Assembly (NCBI GenBank): GCA_902782235.1
Contig: CACZML010000006.1
Location: forward strand, 1 to 33,810
Direction of reading: 5' to 3'
Origin: Oscillospiraceae bacterium
GTDB lineage: Bacteria > Bacillota > Clostridia > Saccharofermentanales > Saccharofermentanaceae
Length of the DNA stretch: 33,810 bases
Shown: in pieces, positions 7,896 through 15,853 of the stretch
How the letters are laid out: each line of letters begins with the position of its first letter
How positions within the stretch are numbered: the first letter of the stretch is position 1
The notes under the pieces: generated by a model
The model's database searches: none
What the model was told of the DNA's origin: nothing
What the model saw: the letters and a program-made list of their open reading frames with translations, nothing else
Translations under genes and position numbers: made by a program

Positions 7896-10724
7896 ATGCA
7901 TTGTCCAAATTGTGGAAAAGAACTGAATGAGAATCAGAAATTCTGCGGCGGATGCGGATCTGATGTATCCCATCTCTGGCAGCAGGCAGCACCTGCACCG
8001 GTCGAGCCTGCACCCGCAGTTGTTCCTGCTCCCGTTGAGCCTGCACCTGTACCGGCTCCCGTAGAAGCAGCTCCTGCTCCCGCGCCTGCACCGGCACCTG
8101 TTGCAGCAGCACCCGCACCTGCACCGGCTCCTGCTCCTGCACCTGCGCCTGCGCCGGAATCTGCTTTCGGACCTATCGGCACACCTATGCCTACACCCGC
8201 ACCTGTTGCTCCTGCTGCAGGTACTGAGGCTCCGAAGAAAAAGAAGGGCAAGGCAGGTCTTATCATCGGCCTTTCAGTCGGTGGTTTTGTTCTTCTTGCA
8301 GCTATCGTCGTAGGTATTGTTTTCGCTGTAAACAGCATAGCAACTCCTACACCTACACACACGAAGAAGACTACAACGGAATCAACTGACGATCCTACAG
8401 ATACAGAACCCGCTTCAGACAAGGCCAAGAGAACGATCATGGTATATGCGATCGGAACAGACCTTGAATCCAACGGCGCTAACCTTTCTGCTGACGTTAA
8501 GGAAATGATGGCAGCACAGCCCGGCAAGGACGTTAATGTCGTTCTCCAGACAGGCGGATGCAAGGATTTCCAGAATTCATACATGCAGGACGGCGCATGC
8601 CAGCGTTTTGTAATCCAGAACGGCAATATCAAGGAGCTCGAGAACCTTGGTGACGTAAGCATGGTTGAGCAGCAGACATTGCAGGATTTCCTCAAGTTCG
8701 CGAAAGAGAAGTATCCTGCTGAGAACTATATCCTCGTAATGTGGGACCACGGCGGCGGAGTACCTTTGGGATTCGGTCAGGATGAGCTCCACGACGGTAA
8801 GCTCACTGAGATCGAGATCGCTGACGCAATCAGAACTGCTGATATCCAGTACGAGACGATCATCTTCAATGCATGCCTTATGGGTTCACTCGAAGTCGCA
8901 AAGGCTTTGGATCCTTATACAGAGTACATCGTTGCTGCAGAGAGCCCTACATGGGGAAGTGCTTACTATGATGTAGGCATCAACTATACCAACTTCCTTA
9001 ATTATATCGGCAAGGATTTCAAGGGTACTGCAAAAGACTACAGTGAGTACATCGTAAGAGATTACATGGACAATATCGAAGCTACACAGAACGCTACCGG
9101 TTACTACGGTATCGATACATGTATGTCTGCTATCGACACAGATAACATCAATGAAGTTCTGCAGGCTTATGAGAAATTTATCGCAGCTCTCGACAAGCGG
9201 GTTTTCGAGAACAACGGATATGCTGAATATGTACAGTTAAGAGAAGCCTGCGGTTCATTCGAATCCACAGACTCTGTTGACCTTACAACTCTTGCAAGCA
9301 AGTACATCAACTGCGGTGATAAGGAAATCGAGCAGACAGCAAGTAAGCTCATCAACGAAGTCGGCAACTGCGTATTTACTGAGAGCAACAACTCTTACAC
9401 ATATGCACACGGCATGACAACATATGCACCTTATCTCTATCCCCAGTATTACAATGAGGCAAGAATCACATTCAAGACATTGGGTTACCACGATACGACC
9501 ATCGTTTTCTACGATAAGTTCGTAAGTAAGGAACTCTATATCCTTGGCATGACAGATTCTGCAGGTGACTGGTATATCAAGCCGGCTGACGCAGGACAGA
9601 TCAAGTCAGGTAATGTCTATGATATTTCCAACCTCGTTGTAAACATGGGCACTTATGAAGCTATCAAGCTCGAAGAAGATGACTGGAAGGTCATCCGTGA
9701 AGTCAAGGTAACGCTTGCTTATACAATGCCTGAGGAAAAGACTAAGATCTTCTATCTCGGTTCCGACAACCAGTATGAGGTAGATAAGAATAATTACATC
9801 ATTCTCCAGAACCCGACGAAGTGGGTATATTTCAACGAATTCGGATTTGTCACCTGCGAGTGCCTTAAGTATGAGGTTGCAGATGACGGTTCATGGAAGA
9901 AGTACCTTGCTGCAGAAGCACTGGTAAATGACAAGACAGCATATATTGTTATCGCATCAAGCTCTGATAAACCGAACGGAGAGATCATCGGATACTACTA
10001 TGCAGATATCCTCGAAGATAAGTTCGATGCAAACCAGGGCATGCAGTTTACTGATACCGATAAGATCGTATTCCTCCGTGAGTATTACGATTCAACGACC
10101 AAGACAATGAATTACGAGAAGCTTGGTAAGGGCAAGGTAGTATCTTACGAGGAAGCTGTAAAGCTTTACCTGTATTCCAACGTTGATTACGGCGATGTAA
10201 AGGGCTATATCGGATTCGATATCTATGACGTTTACAACAATGACTTCAGACTTCAGTTAAGAGAAGGAAAGCCCGCAGCTGATATCGATCCAAGTGTAAG
10301 AGGTGGTGACAGCAATTTCGATAAGGGCACTACAGATGCTTCCTATATGGTCGGAACAGTTGTTACATACGATGCCGATTCACCTTTCAACGGCGCTACA
10401 TGTGACTTTGTATCTTCAAACAACAAGATCAAATCGGATTCTGTCTACTATAAGGACACCAAGAATATTTCACTGAAGATCGAAGTAGTGAAGAATACGG
10501 ATGAGGAGTATTCCTATGCGTATTACTACAGTGAAGACAATATGTTCTCACAAAGAGAATTCTCTTCTGCTGTAAAGGCCGGCAAGGCAAAGATCAAGAA
10601 GGAAGGTGACAAGTATGTTATCTCCTTCGATAACGAAGAACACATCAAACCGGGCTATTACATTATCATTGTCACAAACAGCGTTGGTGCAAAGCAGGTT
10701 GTGTCTGCGTGCCAGGTAGTTTGA
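7896..10724 (+). CDS. Zinc-ribbon, membrane-anchored clostripain-family (C11) protease
   Basis: A large protein of 942 residues with four parts. Residues 1-21 form a zinc ribbon with Cys3, Cys6, Cys17 and Cys20. Residues about 31-110 are an Ala-Pro-rich linker. A KKKKGK patch precedes one membrane segment (about 121-145). A Thr-rich stalk then leads to a clostripain-like domain starting at RTIMVYAIGTDLESNG (about 179). The catalytic dyad is visible: His285 in MWDHGGG and Cys327 in FNACLMG. The C-terminal 500 residues look beta-rich and extracellular with no recognised domain. The topology implies a cytosolic zinc ribbon and an external protease; relatives cleave after Arg. No signal peptide is present. 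The gene is 18 nt from fprA and 37 nt from ilvB. Confidence 0.85.
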   Translation: MHCPNCGKELNENQKFCGGCGSDVSHLWQQAAPAPVEPAPAVVPAPVEPAPVPAPVEAAPAPAPAPAPVAAAPAPAPAPAPAPAPAPESAFGPIGTPMPTPAPVAPAAGTEAPKKKKGKAGLIIGLSVGGFVLLAAIVVGIVFAVNSIATPTPTHTKKTTTESTDDPTDTEPASDKAKRTIMVYAIGTDLESNGANLSADVKEMMAAQPGKDVNVVLQTGGCKDFQNSYMQDGACQRFVIQNGNIKELENLGDVSMVEQQTLQDFLKFAKEKYPAENYILVMWDHGGGVPLGFGQDELHDGKLTEIEIADAIRTADIQYETIIFNACLMGSLEVAKALDPYTEYIVAAESPTWGSAYYDVGINYTNFLNYIGKDFKGTAKDYSEYIVRDYMDNIEATQNATGYYGIDTCMSAIDTDNINEVLQAYEKFIAALDKRVFENNGYAEYVQLREACGSFESTDSVDLTTLASKYINCGDKEIEQTASKLINEVGNCVFTESNNSYTYAHGMTTYAPYLYPQYYNEARITFKTLGYHDTTIVFYDKFVSKELYILGMTDSAGDWYIKPADAGQIKSGNVYDISNLVVNMGTYEAIKLEEDDWKVIREVKVTLAYTMPEEKTKIFYLGSDNQYEVDKNNYIILQNPTKWVYFNEFGFVTCECLKYEVADDGSWKKYLAAEALVNDKTAYIVIASSSDKPNGEIIGYYYADILEDKFDANQGMQFTDTDKIVFLREYYDSTTKTMNYEKLGKGKVVSYEEAVKLYLYSNVDYGDVKGYIGFDIYDVYNNDFRLQLREGKPAADIDPSVRGGDSNFDKGTTDASYMVGTVVTYDADSPFNGATCDFVSSNNKIKSDSVYYKDTKNISLKIEVVKNTDEEYSYAYYYSEDNMFSQREFSSAVKAGKAKIKKEGDKYVISFDNEEHIKPGYYIIIVTNSVGAKQVVSACQVV
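7985..8165 (+). repeat. Ala-Pro coding repeat in the clostripain-family gene
   Basis: Degenerate 6-12 nt units based on GCACCTGCACCGG or GCTCCTGCACCT encode runs of Pro-Ala with interspersed Val and Glu (for example [17 protein letters not shown]). The region links the zinc ribbon to the membrane segment. Such a repeat can change length by slippage, and it also produces a long spurious open frame on the opposite strand. Confidence 0.8.
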
Positions 10725-10761
10725 ACGGTTTGGGAAAAGGATCATTAAGAGGTGATTTAGC

Positions 10762-12444
10762 ATGAAGATGACCGGAGCACAGATACTTGTCGAGACCTTG
10801 ATAGAACAAGGTGTTGATACCGTGTTCGGTTTTCCGGGCGGAATGGTCGTAGATATCTACGATAAGCTCTACGACAAGCAGGATAAGATCAAGCATATCC
10901 TGACCGCTCACGAGGAAGGTGCCGTTCACAGCGCAGACGGTTATGCAAGAGCCACCGGAAAGACTGGTGTCGTAATCGCGACATCAGGTCCCGGTGCGAC
11001 CAATCTTGTCACCGGAATCGCAACGGCATATCTTGATTCGATCCCTCTTGTAGCCATTACGGGAAACGTTAGAAATTCCATGATCGGAAGAGATTCATTC
11101 CAGGAGATCGATATCACCGGCATCACTCTTCCTATCACGAAGCACAACTTCTTTGTACACAAGGTTTCAAAGCTTGCTGATGTGGTCCGTAAGGCATTTG
11201 AACTCGCACAGACCGGACGTCCCGGACCTGTCCTCATCGATATCCCGAAGGATGTCCAGGAGGCTGTTTTCGATTTCAAGAAACAGCCTGTGACAAAGCC
11301 TGAGCCGATCCCCTGCTGCGGAGATGAAGAGATCGAAAAAGCAGTCAGGCTCATTAAGGAATCCAAGAGACCTTATATCTATTTCGGCGGCGGTGCTGTA
11401 AGGACTGAGCTTGGCGAAGATATCGTTAAGCTTGCAGATAAGCTTGATGCCGTCATCGGCTGTTCCATGATGGGTCTTTCCGAGATCCCTTCCGATTCAC
11501 CGAGATTTCTCGGAATGCAGGGAATGCACGGAAGATATGCTTCTTCAGTTGCTCTTGCAAAAGCTGACCTCATAATCGCTCTTGGTGTCAGATTCTCTGA
11601 CAGGGCGACAGGAAGGACAGAAAAGTTCTCGCTCTCTGCTACAAAGATCCACGTCGACTGCGACCGCGCAGAGATCGGTAAGAACGTTCCTGTAGACCTT
11701 GGAATCTGCTGTGACCTCAAGGATTTTACGGAGCGTCTGATAAAGGCTGTTCCGCAGCGCAAGAATACTGAGTGGATAAAGAAGGTCGACCAGCTTAAGC
11801 AAAGAGAGGCAGACGCTTATGAGGGTCTTCCTTTCCTGCCCAGAGATACGATCAACATCATCTCGGATAACATCAAGCCTGATACAAGACTTGTAACCGA
11901 CGTCGGCCAGCATCAGTGCTGGGCAGCACAGTTCTTCAAGTTCAAGAACAAGCGTACGTGGATAACATCGGGCGGTCTTGGAACAATGGGATTTGGTCTT
12001 GGTGCAGCTATCGGAAGTTCGATCGCAACAAATACAAGAAGTGTTCTTATCACAGGCGACGGAAGCTTCGGTATGTGTTTAAACGAGCTTGCAACGGCAG
12101 TTACATATAATGTTCCTGTTACGATCGTTATCTTCAATAACCATGCTCTCGGCATGGTAAGACAGTGGCAGAAGATTTTCTTCGACGGAAGATTTTCGAA
12201 CACCACACTCGAACGCAAGACTGACTTTGTAAAGCTCGCCCAGGCGTTTGGCGCAAAGGGCTTCAAGGCTACGGACAAGAAATCTTTCGAAGAAGCATTC
12301 AAGAAAGCATATAAGGTAAAGGGTCCTGCGGTAATCGATCTTACGATCAAGACGGACAGCCTTGTTCTCCCGATGTTGAAGCCCGGCGGAACATTCAATA
12401 ACCTTATCTTGAGAAGGGAGGATATCAGCGATGCCGAGAAATAA
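10762..12444 (+). CDS. ilvB: Acetolactate synthase, catalytic subunit
   Basis: This thiamine-diphosphate enzyme joins two pyruvates (or pyruvate and 2-oxobutyrate) in the first common step of branched-chain amino acid synthesis. It is full length at 560 residues. Visible marks are FGFPGG, the catalytic Glu51 in AHEEGAVHSADGYARATG, ATSGPGATNLVTGIA, and the ThDP/Mg motif GDGSFGMCLNEL leading to the FNNHALGMVRQWQ segment. The ribosome binding site AAGAGGTG precedes the ATG at 10762. The gene lies 37 nt after the protease gene with no visible promoter, T-box or leader peptide. Its last 14 nt overlap the start of ilvN. Confidence 0.96.
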   Translation: MKMTGAQILVETLIEQGVDTVFGFPGGMVVDIYDKLYDKQDKIKHILTAHEEGAVHSADGYARATGKTGVVIATSGPGATNLVTGIATAYLDSIPLVAITGNVRNSMIGRDSFQEIDITGITLPITKHNFFVHKVSKLADVVRKAFELAQTGRPGPVLIDIPKDVQEAVFDFKKQPVTKPEPIPCCGDEEIEKAVRLIKESKRPYIYFGGGAVRTELGEDIVKLADKLDAVIGCSMMGLSEIPSDSPRFLGMQGMHGRYASSVALAKADLIIALGVRFSDRATGRTEKFSLSATKIHVDCDRAEIGKNVPVDLGICCDLKDFTERLIKAVPQRKNTEWIKKVDQLKQREADAYEGLPFLPRDTINIISDNIKPDTRLVTDVGQHQCWAAQFFKFKNKRTWITSGGLGTMGFGLGAAIGSSIATNTRSVLITGDGSFGMCLNELATAVTYNVPVTIVIFNNHALGMVRQWQKIFFDGRFSNTTLERKTDFVKLAQAFGAKGFKATDKKSFEEAFKKAYKVKGPAVIDLTIKTDSLVLPMLKPGGTFNNLILRREDISDAEK

Positions 12445-12943
12445 GATAATCATTGCGATCTACGTTGATAACCAGTATGGTGTCCTCTCACGTGTAACCG
12501 CGATGTTCACGAGAAGAGGTTACAACATCGACTCTCTTACGGTAGGTGAGACGGAATCTCCTGAGTATTCACGAATCACGATCACGCTCACTGCTGAGAA
12601 GAACGATAAGGATCAGGTTGTTTCACAACTTCGAAAACTCTATAACGTTAAGAAGGTAATCGTCCTTTCCACCGAGGATTGTATCAAGCGTGAACTTCTC
12701 CTCATAAAGGTAAGGAATACCGAAAAGCAGCATGCCGACATCGTTGAAGCTACGAATATCTTCAGAACGAAGATAATCGATTTCACCGATGAAGCCATCA
12801 GTATCGAAGCTACCGGAGACAGCCAGAAGATCGATGCTTTCATAGAGTACATGAAGAAATTCGAGATCATCGAAATGTGCCGTACAGGTATCGTTGCGCT
12901 CGACAGGGGCGGCACAAATATCTGGTCTGAACACGAAGACTGA
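12431..12943 (+). CDS. ilvN: Acetolactate synthase, regulatory subunit
   Basis: This 170-residue subunit activates IlvB and confers valine feedback control. The N-terminal ACT domain (about residues 5-78) has the family signature RRGYNIDSLTVGETE, and the C-terminal domain extends to the usual length of large-type IlvN/IlvH, ending MCRTGIVALDRGG. The start codon overlaps the end of ilvB by 14 nt, with GGGAGGATA as ribosome binding site inside ilvB. The tight overlap suggests stoichiometric coupled translation. No other branched-chain synthesis gene (ilvC, ilvD, leu) follows. Confidence 0.95.
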   Translation: MPRNKIIIAIYVDNQYGVLSRVTAMFTRRGYNIDSLTVGETESPEYSRITITLTAEKNDKDQVVSQLRKLYNVKKVIVLSTEDCIKRELLLIKVRNTEKQHADIVEATNIFRTKIIDFTDEAISIEATGDSQKIDAFIEYMKKFEIIEMCRTGIVALDRGGTNIWSEHED

Positions 12944-12991
12944 TTTACTCAAATTAATACAAATTTAATCAAAATTACTCCCTTCTTCGTT

Positions 12992-12997
12992 TATAAT
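12992..12997 (+). promoter_or_regulatory. Probable -10 box for hpf
   Basis: A perfect TATAAT stands in the AT-rich 75-nt gap between ilvN and hpf. No convincing -35 lies at 16-18 nt upstream, so this promoter may need an activator or may use another sigma factor. A small hairpin (TCAAAGG at 13002-13008 pairing with CCTTTTGA at 13015-13022, one bulge) lies in the presumed leader. Confidence 0.4.
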
Positions 12998-13048
12998 TAA
13001 ATCAAAGGTCAAAGCCTTTTGAAACTTTCAACGGAAGGGAGTGATTTT

Positions 13049-13591
13049 ATGAAGATCACTACACAGGGTAACGGAATTCGCATCGGTACGAGACTTGAGG
13101 AAAAGATCGCTTCCAAGATGTCGAAGTTCGACAAGTACTTCGGTGATGAAGGAACACTCAATGTCCGCATCAGACCTGAAGGATCCGATATGGTAGTCGA
13201 GATCACAATGAAGTTCGACGGCAGGATCTTAAGAGCTGAGGCAGTTGATGAGGATATCCTGACAGCAGTTGACAGAACAGTTGATAAGCTCGAATCTCAG
13301 ATCAGAAGACAGAAGACCAAGTTCCTTAAGAGAAAGAAGGACTTCCCGGGAATCGTTAATTATCTTGAGGATGACGGCGGAGCTGATTTCGACTTCGTTG
13401 ACGAGAAGGACGAGAAGATCACAAAGCGTAAGCAGTTTGCATTAAGACCTATGACATCTGAGGATGCTATCCTCCAGCTCGAGATGTTAGGACACGACTT
13501 CTTCGTATACCTTGACAGCGATACAAATTCTGTCTGCGTTATTTATAAGAGATATGACGGCGGCTATGGCCTGCTTGAACCTGAATATTGA
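13049..13591 (+). CDS. hpf: Long-form ribosome hibernation promoting factor
   Basis: This cytosolic protein binds the 30S decoding region and pairs ribosomes into inactive 100S dimers in stationary phase. The start at 13049 follows AAGGGAGTGA by about 8 nt and gives a protein beginning MKITTQGNGIRIG; an upstream in-frame start would add ten unrelated residues. The 180-residue length marks the long form. It has an N-terminal S30AE domain (about 1-95) with a basic patch RRQKTKFLKRKK at its end, an acidic linker, and the C-terminal dimerisation domain (about 128-180), including ALRPMTSEDAILQLEMLGHDFFVY and the ending RRYDGGYGLLEP-like. A strong terminator follows, so hpf is probably monocistronic. 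Confidence 0.94.
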   Translation: MKITTQGNGIRIGTRLEEKIASKMSKFDKYFGDEGTLNVRIRPEGSDMVVEITMKFDGRILRAEAVDEDILTAVDRTVDKLESQIRRQKTKFLKRKKDFPGIVNYLEDDGGADFDFVDEKDEKITKRKQFALRPMTSEDAILQLEMLGHDFFVYLDSDTNSVCVIYKRYDGGYGLLEPEY

Positions 13592-13613
13592 TCTATTACA
13601 ACTGATATAACGG

Positions 13614-13642
13614 GGGCTGCCTTCAAGGCAGCCTCTTTTTTT
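13614..13642 (+). terminator. Intrinsic terminator of hpf
   Basis: GGCTGCC (13615-13621) pairs with GGCAGCC (13627-13633) across a TTCAA loop, and a run of seven T follows at 13636-13642. It is a textbook factor-independent terminator about 25 nt after the hpf stop. Confidence 0.93.
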
Positions 13643-13895
13643 GCCCGAAAACGTCCGGAATGCTTGAAATTAAGATGTTTTAAGATAATTGCCTAACATT
13701 TGACGGGAATTTTTTACAATTTTCAACCTAAAATGCTTTAAAGATATCTGACGGTCCGCTTTTTTGATTATGGGGATAATATTGGCAAGGTTTACCGTCA
13801 TTTAACCGAAAATAGTCATAATGACAGTATGCTTAGGCTTTTCAATCAGGGCCGTAAGTGAGATTATTAGTCGACTGCGAAAAGGGGATATGTAA
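13643..13895. other. Non-coding gap with a long-range dyad
   Basis: Together with the terminator this makes a gap of about 304 bases without a gene. It is AT-rich and holds a 7-bp inverted repeat TGACGGT (13749-13755) / ACCGTCA (13794-13800) around 38 nt, a TAATAT box at 13777-13782 inside that dyad, and a shorter GTCAT-A-ATGAC dyad near 13815. It may contain the promoter and a structured leader of the YunG-like gene. I recognise no known riboswitch or small RNA. Confidence 0.4.
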
Positions 13896-14342
13896 ATGGA
13901 ATACAAGTTTTTAGGACATGAGACCGCTTCAGAGGTAAAGCCTAAGGAAGGCTGCGGTTATAAACTGGATTCTCTTCTGGATCTTTATGATGTATTAGCC
14001 GGCGGGGTGTGGAGAGCTGCAACATGCGCTCCGAGAATGCAGGCCAACTGGACTGCCGAGAACATGACATACGGACAGTGCTCCATCACGGCGTTTCTCA
14101 TCCAGGACATTTTCGGAGGCGAGGTCTACGGCATTAAGAGACCTGACGGAAATTTCCACTGCTATAACGTTATCGACGGAAAGCAGTACGATCTTACAAT
14201 CGAGCAGTTCGGCGATGAAGCCAAGGACCTTGTTTACGACAATACGAACCCCCAGCTCCGTGAGGTTCATTTCAGAAAGGAAGAGAAGTACAACAGATAT
14301 CTCCTCTTAAAGAGCCTTTTAAAAGGCGTACGCGGAGCATAA
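13896..14342 (+). CDS. YunG-like conserved protein
   Basis: The protein has 148 residues and resembles Bacillus YunG, whose function is unknown. The family pattern is visible: a Trp-x(3)-TC segment (GGVWRAATCAP), GQCSITAFLIQDIFGG with Cys62, then a His88 region (NFHCYNVIDGKQYDLT) ending in an Asp-Leu-Thr and QF. The order Cys, His, Asp/Asn is like papain or transglutaminase-type folds, but catalytic activity is inference only. It has no signal or membrane segment, so it is cytosolic. AAGGGG lies 8 nt before the ATG. The next gene begins about 90 nt later with its own -10 box, so this looks like a single-gene unit. Confidence 0.7.
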   Translation: MEYKFLGHETASEVKPKEGCGYKLDSLLDLYDVLAGGVWRAATCAPRMQANWTAENMTYGQCSITAFLIQDIFGGEVYGIKRPDGNFHCYNVIDGKQYDLTIEQFGDEAKDLVYDNTNPQLREVHFRKEEKYNRYLLLKSLLKGVRGA

Positions 14343-14377
14343 ACCCGTTTTCTGTAACATAATTGTTTCACTAATAA

Positions 14378-14383
14378 TATAAT
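14378..14383 (+). promoter_or_regulatory. Candidate -10 box for the deacetylase gene
   Basis: TATAAT occurs at 14378-14383, about 58 nt before the chosen start. The best upstream match is TGTAAC at 14353-14358 (19-nt spacer), so the -35 is weak. This is a low-certainty promoter call. Confidence 0.35.
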
Positions 14384-14435
14384 CAGAGTGATAAACTTAT
14401 TTTGAGATTTTTCGGACTCAAAAAGGAGAGTGTAT

Positions 14436-15839
14436 ATGCGCAAGACGTTCACGACATTATTTGTCCTCGCCGTGATCACGGGTGTCTTGAGCTTTATCGC
14501 TACGCTCTGTGATGTCAGATCGGGAGCGAACAGGGGTTACGTCATGTCAGGTGACGCCACATATTACTACGATGATTTCGGTGAGGAATATGTCGGCTTT
14601 AAGGTAATGCCTGAGGACGGTACCACAAAATATTTCGATGAAGATACTCATATAATGGCCAAGGGTGAGACTGAGATCTCAGGCAACATGTACCTTTTCA
14701 GCAATGAAGGTGTAATGCTCACGGGCTTCCAGACTACCGGCGGCAAGACCAGATATTACAGTCCCGGCACCGGCGTCATGAAGAAGGGCTGGCTTAATGA
14801 CAATTCAGAAACTTATTACTTCGATGAGACGACCGGCGAGATGGTTACTGGCTGGACAGAGATAGACGGTAATAAGTATTATTTCGATCCTTCTGACGGA
14901 AAGTCCGCCAAGGGCATGTTCAAGCTCGACAACGGAACTTATTATGCCGATCCGGAGAACTGCAGGGTCGCTTCAGGCCTTAAGGTGATCGAAGGTAAGC
15001 AGTATTTCTTCGATGAGGAAACAGGTCTCATGAAGACCGGCTGGATCGATTACAACGATGAGAGATATTTCTTCAATGAGGAAACAGGCGAAGGTCTTGA
15101 CGGAATCGTCGAAAAGGAAGACGGCAAGTACGGCTTTATCGGCGGCCTTATGATCAGGAATAAGAGAGCCATGGCTGACAACCACCTCTATTATTTCGGA
15201 GACGACGGAAAGGTCGTACGTGAGGTTGACGGCAGCAAGCCGATGGTCGCATTAACATACGACGACGGTCCGTCACAATATACCAATTCGATCATTGATA
15301 CGCTCGAGAAGTACGGCGGCAAGGCCACCTTCTTTATCGTCGGCGACAGAATATCCTGGAACGAGGATCCTGCAAAGCGCGAAGGCGAACTGAATTACGA
15401 ACTCGGCAACCACACATACAGTCACAACACGCTTACAAAACTCAAGAAAGAACAGATACAGGAGAAGATCCAGAAGACTGATGACGAGCTTATCAGAGTC
15501 ACCGGCAGGAAGTCTACCTGCTTAAGACCGCCGGGAGGAAGCTGCAATAAGACCGTCAGGGAATCTGTAGAGCTTCCGATCATTCTCTGGAGTATCGATT
15601 CAAGAGACTGGGAGAGCAGAAATGCTGACAAGATCTGTGCGCGTGTAATCGGCAAGGTTAAGGACGGCGATATCGTTCTTATGCATGACCTTTACCAGGC
15701 AACGGCAGATGCTACGAAGAGGATCGTTCCTGCACTCGTTAATGCGGGATTCCAGCTTGTAACTGTTGAGGAGATGGGTCTTCTTAAGCGCGGCGGTTTG
15801 GAACCCGGCGTGGTCTACTACTCTATCGAAAAGAAGTAA
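14436..15839 (+). CDS. Polysaccharide deacetylase with cell-wall-binding repeats
   Basis: A secreted or membrane-anchored enzyme of 467 residues. The start at 14436 follows AAAGGAG by 7-8 nt. Residues 6-25 are one hydrophobic segment. Residues about 40-265 hold eight to ten repeats of about 20 residues with the choline-binding pattern (for example GKTRYYSPGTGVMKKGW and GNKYYFDPSDG). The C-terminal NodB domain has TYDDGP (274-279, catalytic Asp276 and metal Asp277), the metal histidines in NHTYSH (His326, His330), RPPGGS (364-369) and a final LMHD (His417). The family removes acetyl groups from peptidoglycan GlcNAc/MurNAc or chitin-like sugars. Peptidoglycan is the likely substrate given the wall repeats. 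The next gene begins 14 nt downstream. Confidence 0.9.
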   Translation: MRKTFTTLFVLAVITGVLSFIATLCDVRSGANRGYVMSGDATYYYDDFGEEYVGFKVMPEDGTTKYFDEDTHIMAKGETEISGNMYLFSNEGVMLTGFQTTGGKTRYYSPGTGVMKKGWLNDNSETYYFDETTGEMVTGWTEIDGNKYYFDPSDGKSAKGMFKLDNGTYYADPENCRVASGLKVIEGKQYFFDEETGLMKTGWIDYNDERYFFNEETGEGLDGIVEKEDGKYGFIGGLMIRNKRAMADNHLYYFGDDGKVVREVDGSKPMVALTYDDGPSQYTNSIIDTLEKYGGKATFFIVGDRISWNEDPAKREGELNYELGNHTYSHNTLTKLKKEQIQEKIQKTDDELIRVTGRKSTCLRPPGGSCNKTVRESVELPIILWSIDSRDWESRNADKICARVIGKVKDGDIVLMHDLYQATADATKRIVPALVNAGFQLVTVEEMGLLKRGGLEPGVVYYSIEKK

Positions 15840-15853
15840 GGTTCTGATCATCT

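Noticed and set aside
7934..8695. A 253-codon open frame on the - strand
   Set aside because: It is the complement of the Ala-Pro repeat and clostripain domain; it encodes Ala/Gly repeats with no start signals, while the + strand protein has clear domains.
10725..10761. A possible T-box or leader peptide before ilvB
   Set aside because: The gap is only 37 nt, with no hairpin or T-tract.
11913..12398. A 161-codon open frame on the - strand
   Set aside because: It lies fully inside ilvB, which is conserved along its length. No binding site or family resemblance supports it.
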